NCBI GenBank assembly: GCA_963833955.1
Contig: CAWHZY010000007.1
Coordinates: forward strand, 1 to 64,000
Direction: 5' to 3'
DNA from: Roseiarcus sp963833955
GTDB taxonomy: Bacteria > Pseudomonadota > Alphaproteobacteria > Rhizobiales > Beijerinckiaceae
DNA length: 64,000 nt
The notes beneath the pieces are model-generated. The model did no database searches and was not told the origin of the DNA. It worked only from the letters and a program-made list of their open reading frames with translations. A program made the position numbers and the translations under genes. Position 1 is the first letter of the stretch. Each line of letters opens with the position of its first letter. Shown in pieces: positions 61,844-64,000 of this stretch.

Positions 61844-62940
61844 CAAAGGCGAACTCGAGACCGCCATCGGCGTCATCAGCGGCACGTCGATGGACGGAAT
61901 CGACGTCGCGCTGATCGAAAGCGACGGCGAGGCTGAGCTCAAGACCGGGCCTTCGGCAACCTTCCCCTACCCTCCGGAGGTCGCGCAGCGGCTGCGCGCG
62001 GTGGTCGCCGACTTGAGCGAAGCCCAGGCGCCGCAGCTCGAACTCGAGCGCCTGGTGACCGACGCCCATGTCGCCGCGGTCGAGGCGTTTCTCGACCGAT
62101 TTTCTCTTCCTCGCGACGAGGTCGCGCTCGTTGGCCTGCACGGGCAGACCATTCTGCATCGGCCGCGACAAGGGCTGACGCGGCAGCTGTGCGACGGCGC
62201 GCGGGCCGCCGCCGCGCTCAAGATCGACGTCGTGTCGGACTTTCGTTCGGCGGATGTCGCCGCTGGAGGCGAAGGCGCGCCGCTTGCGCCCATCTATCAT
62301 GCGGCGATGGCGGCGGGCCTCGAGCGGCCGCTGATGATCCTCAACTGGGGCGGGGTCGGCAACGTCACCTATCTTGGGCCCGAGGGTGAGATCATCGCCT
62401 TCGACACCGGCCCGGCCAATGCGCTGATCGACGACTTTCTTATTCTGAGGCGGGGGCTCAAGTTCGATGACGAACGGCGCGCTGGGGGCAACGGGCCGCG
62501 TCGACTCCGGGACGCTCGCGGCCCTGATGCGTGATCCGTATTTCGACCGCCCGGCGCCCAAATCGCTCGACCGCAATCATTTCAACGCCGCCGCGGCCCG
62601 CGTCAAAAGCCTGAGCGACGCGGATGGCGCGGCGACGCTCGGCGCCTTCACGGTCGAATCGACCGCGGCCGCGCTGAAGCATGTCCCGAGCGCGCCGGCG
62701 CGCTGGCTGGTCGGGGGCGGCGGGCGGCGAAATCCGAACCTGATGCGGCGGCTGGCCGAGCGGCTGCAAGTGACGATCGAGCCGGTCGAGGCGATCGGCT
62801 TCGACGGCGACAGCATCGAAGCGCAATGTTTCGCTTATTGCGCCTTGCGCTCGCGGCGTGGGCTGCCGATCTCTTTTGCGACCACGACCGGCGCCCCGAA
62901 GCCGATGACCGGCGGCGTCTTCTGGCCCGCGCGAACATGA
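61836..62940 (+). CDS. anmK: Anhydro-N-acetylmuramic acid kinase
   Basis: About 368 residues. N-terminal phosphate loop TAIGVISGTSMDGIDVALIE, GLHGQTILHRPRQGLTRQL, NWGGVGNVTYLG, AFDTGPANALIDDF, then after a break near 62460 GRVDSGTLAALMRDPYFDR and PARWLVGGGGRRNPNLMRRL. Recycles cell-wall anhydroMurNAc. The gene ends before the hairpin at 62943. Confidence 0.94.
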
Positions 62941-62942
62941 AG

Positions 62943-62969
62943 AGGGCCCCGCTCGCGCGAGGCCCTGTT
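62943..62969 (+). terminator. Hairpin terminator after anmK
   Basis: AGGGCC-type arm (62943-62948) pairs with GGCCCT (62961-62966) around CGCTCGCGCG, followed by GTTT. Convergent with the minus-strand Gly-rich gene, so it may serve both directions. Confidence 0.6.
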
Positions 62970-62990
62970 TAAAGCGCCAGAGCGCAAATC

Positions 62991-63434
62991 TCAGCAGACG
63001 TTGACGGACTGCTGGCCGAGGTAGTTGCCATAACCGTCATACGTCGGGCGAACCTGCCAGCAGCCGCCGCCATAGCCATACCCATAGCCGCCGCCCCAAT
63101 AAGGGTAGCTGGCGATAGCCGCGCCGCCGATCACGCCCGCGGCGACCGCGGGGCCCCACCAGCCGCCGTACCAGTTGCCGCCGCGCCAATAGCCGCCATG
63201 CCACACGCCGCGGCCTCCCCAGCCGCCGCCCCAGCCGCCACCGTGCCAGCCGCCGCCGTGCCAACCACCGCCGCCCCAGCCGCCACCGTGCCAGCCGCCG
63301 CCATGAAACCCGCCGCCATGAAAACCACCACCGCCCCAGCCGCCCGCCGACGCCGGCGTCGCGGGCAGAACGACGGCCGCCGCCATCGCCAGCGCCGAGA
63401 TCCCGGCGACGAGCGCCTTCGAAATCCTGACCAT
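62991..63434 (-). CDS. Secreted Gly/His/Trp-rich repeat protein
   Basis: 147 residues, intact. Signal peptide MVRISKALVAGISALAMAAA with ASA-G cleavage, then repeats of the GGGWHGGG type (positions about 36-75), a hydrophobic patch WWGPAVAAGVIGGAAIASYP, and a C-terminal CWQVRPTYDGYGNYLGQQSV with two Cys. Common in Rhizobiales as a low-complexity exported protein of unknown function. The repeats are slippage-prone. Confidence 0.85.
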   Translation of the reverse strand: MVRISKALVAGISALAMAAAVVLPATPASAGGWGGGGFHGGGFHGGGWHGGGWGGGGWHGGGWHGGGWGGGWGGRGVWHGGYWRGGNWYGGWWGPAVAAGVIGGAAIASYPYWGGGYGYGYGGGCWQVRPTYDGYGNYLGQQSVNVC

Positions 63435-63715
63435 TACAGCCTCCGTTAGACCAGCGGCCGAACCGCCGGATGAACTCCATCGCCGCAGCACCCTTACCTT
63501 GGCGCGTCTGATAAACTGCCCTCGAATTTCGGCAACGGTTTGACGGCCACGCGTCGTTTGGGCGGCGACGCGAGATCTGTTTCTCAGGGACGAGTGTAGC
63601 CAATCGATCCTGAATGAATGTTCATAGTATATGCTGAACAAACATTGAGGATGACGACTTCAGAGATTATGGTTCAATTCTTCTTTATCTGAAGCCGGAT
63701 CCGCGCCCACCAGGC

Positions 63716-64000
63716 TTAGTAGCAGACGTTCACCAGCCGTCGGCCCATATAGTGGCCACTCGCCGTCCAGACGCGCCGCCTGACCCAGCAACCCGGACCG
63801 CCGGCATAAGCCGGCTGCGACGCAATCGCGACCCCGATGGGCACGGTCGCCGCCGCGATCGCCCAGCCCGGATCATAGCCCCAGCCCCAACCGCCGCCCC
63901 AGCCCCAGCCGCAATTCCAACAGCCGCCGCCCCAACCCCCGCCCCAGCCGGGACCCCAGCCTCCGCCCCAGCCGGCGCGCCGCCAACCCCAACCGCCGCC
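63716..64000 (-). CDS. Second secreted Gly/Trp-rich protein, cut by the window end
   Basis: Minus-strand frame, 3' end only. GWGWGGGWGWGYDPGWAIAA, then SQPAYAGGPGCWVRRRVWTA, ending GHYMGRRLVNVCY at TAA 63716-63718. The C-terminus matches the 62991-63434 protein in layout (CWxRxxV ... VNVC), so these are tandem paralogues. The start lies beyond 64000. Confidence 0.75.
   Translation of the reverse strand, partial: GGGWGWRRAGWGGGWGPGWGGGWGGGCWNCGWGWGGGWGWGYDPGWAIAAATVPIGVAIASQPAYAGGPGCWVRRRVWTASGHYMGRRLVNVCY

Noticed and set aside
63170..63350. Possible CRISPR-like array of short repeats
   Set aside because: The repeats are contiguous GGGWHGGG-type codons of a Gly-rich protein without unique spacers.

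Overview
The window is high-GC DNA from an alphaproteobacterium, most likely a member of the Hyphomicrobiales (Rhizobiales). The evidence is the 16S-tRNA-Ile-tRNA-Ala-23S-5S-tRNA-fMet rRNA operon, the dnaX-ybaB-recR order beside a small SRP RNA, a TIGR02302-family protein, a DUF2852 protein, and a small LptM-like lipoprotein directly before lysA. The exact genus cannot be fixed from the sequence alone; Beijerinckiaceae or Methylocystaceae relatives are plausible. Many conserved genes, including dnaX, recR, lysA and anmK, carry one to several single-base frame breaks. Frame breaks in this window are therefore best read first as sequencing or assembly errors, not as pseudogenes.

Layout. 0.5-14.4 kb: a catabolic cluster matching the early steps of reductive nicotinate degradation. 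It holds an enamidase, a MarR regulator, a five-gene branched-chain-type ABC transporter, two tandem DUF1185/AA_synth proteins, a UPF0280 protein, a 6-hydroxynicotinate reductase-like iron-sulfur flavoprotein, and a molybdenum hydroxylase (fused 2Fe-2S + Mo subunit, separate FAD subunit). 14.85-16.5 kb: a compact three-gene candidate RiPP cluster (short peptide, DUF692/MNIO enzyme, partner protein). 17-32 kb: an SDR, then a selenium and formate island: selA-selB-selC (tRNA-Sec), an ORF joining a transglutaminase-like protein to SelD, and on the minus strand oxalate decarboxylase followed by a membrane formate dehydrogenase (fdhA with an in-frame UGA Sec codon, fdhB, fdhC, fdhE). Oxalate would give formate, and the Sec enzyme would oxidise it to feed electrons to quinone. 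32.2-33.1 kb: damaged phoB and phoU. 33.2-39.3 kb: a complete rRNA operon on the minus strand.

39.3-48 kb: cytochrome P450, recR, ybaB, dnaX, SRP RNA, an XRE regulator, a SnoaL-like protein, an alpha/beta hydrolase and an intact IS66-family element. 48.2-55.9 kb is accessory: a GFA-family protein, a lower-GC TIR-domain gene with a small partner, an SDR, a LysE exporter, a THI5-like binding protein lying between two direct copies of a lysE/tetR promoter region, a TetR repressor with three matching operators, and a DUF2852 protein. 56.4-64 kb is conserved core: lptM-like, lysA, TIGR02302, cobalamin adenosyltransferase, anmK and two secreted Gly/Trp-rich proteins, the last cut by the window end.

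The strongest candidate for an undescribed system is the peptide-MNIO-partner cluster at 14.85-16.53 kb. Next are the pairing of a UPF0280 (ApbE-like) gene with a reductase family known to carry covalent flavin, and the transglutaminase-SelD fusion.
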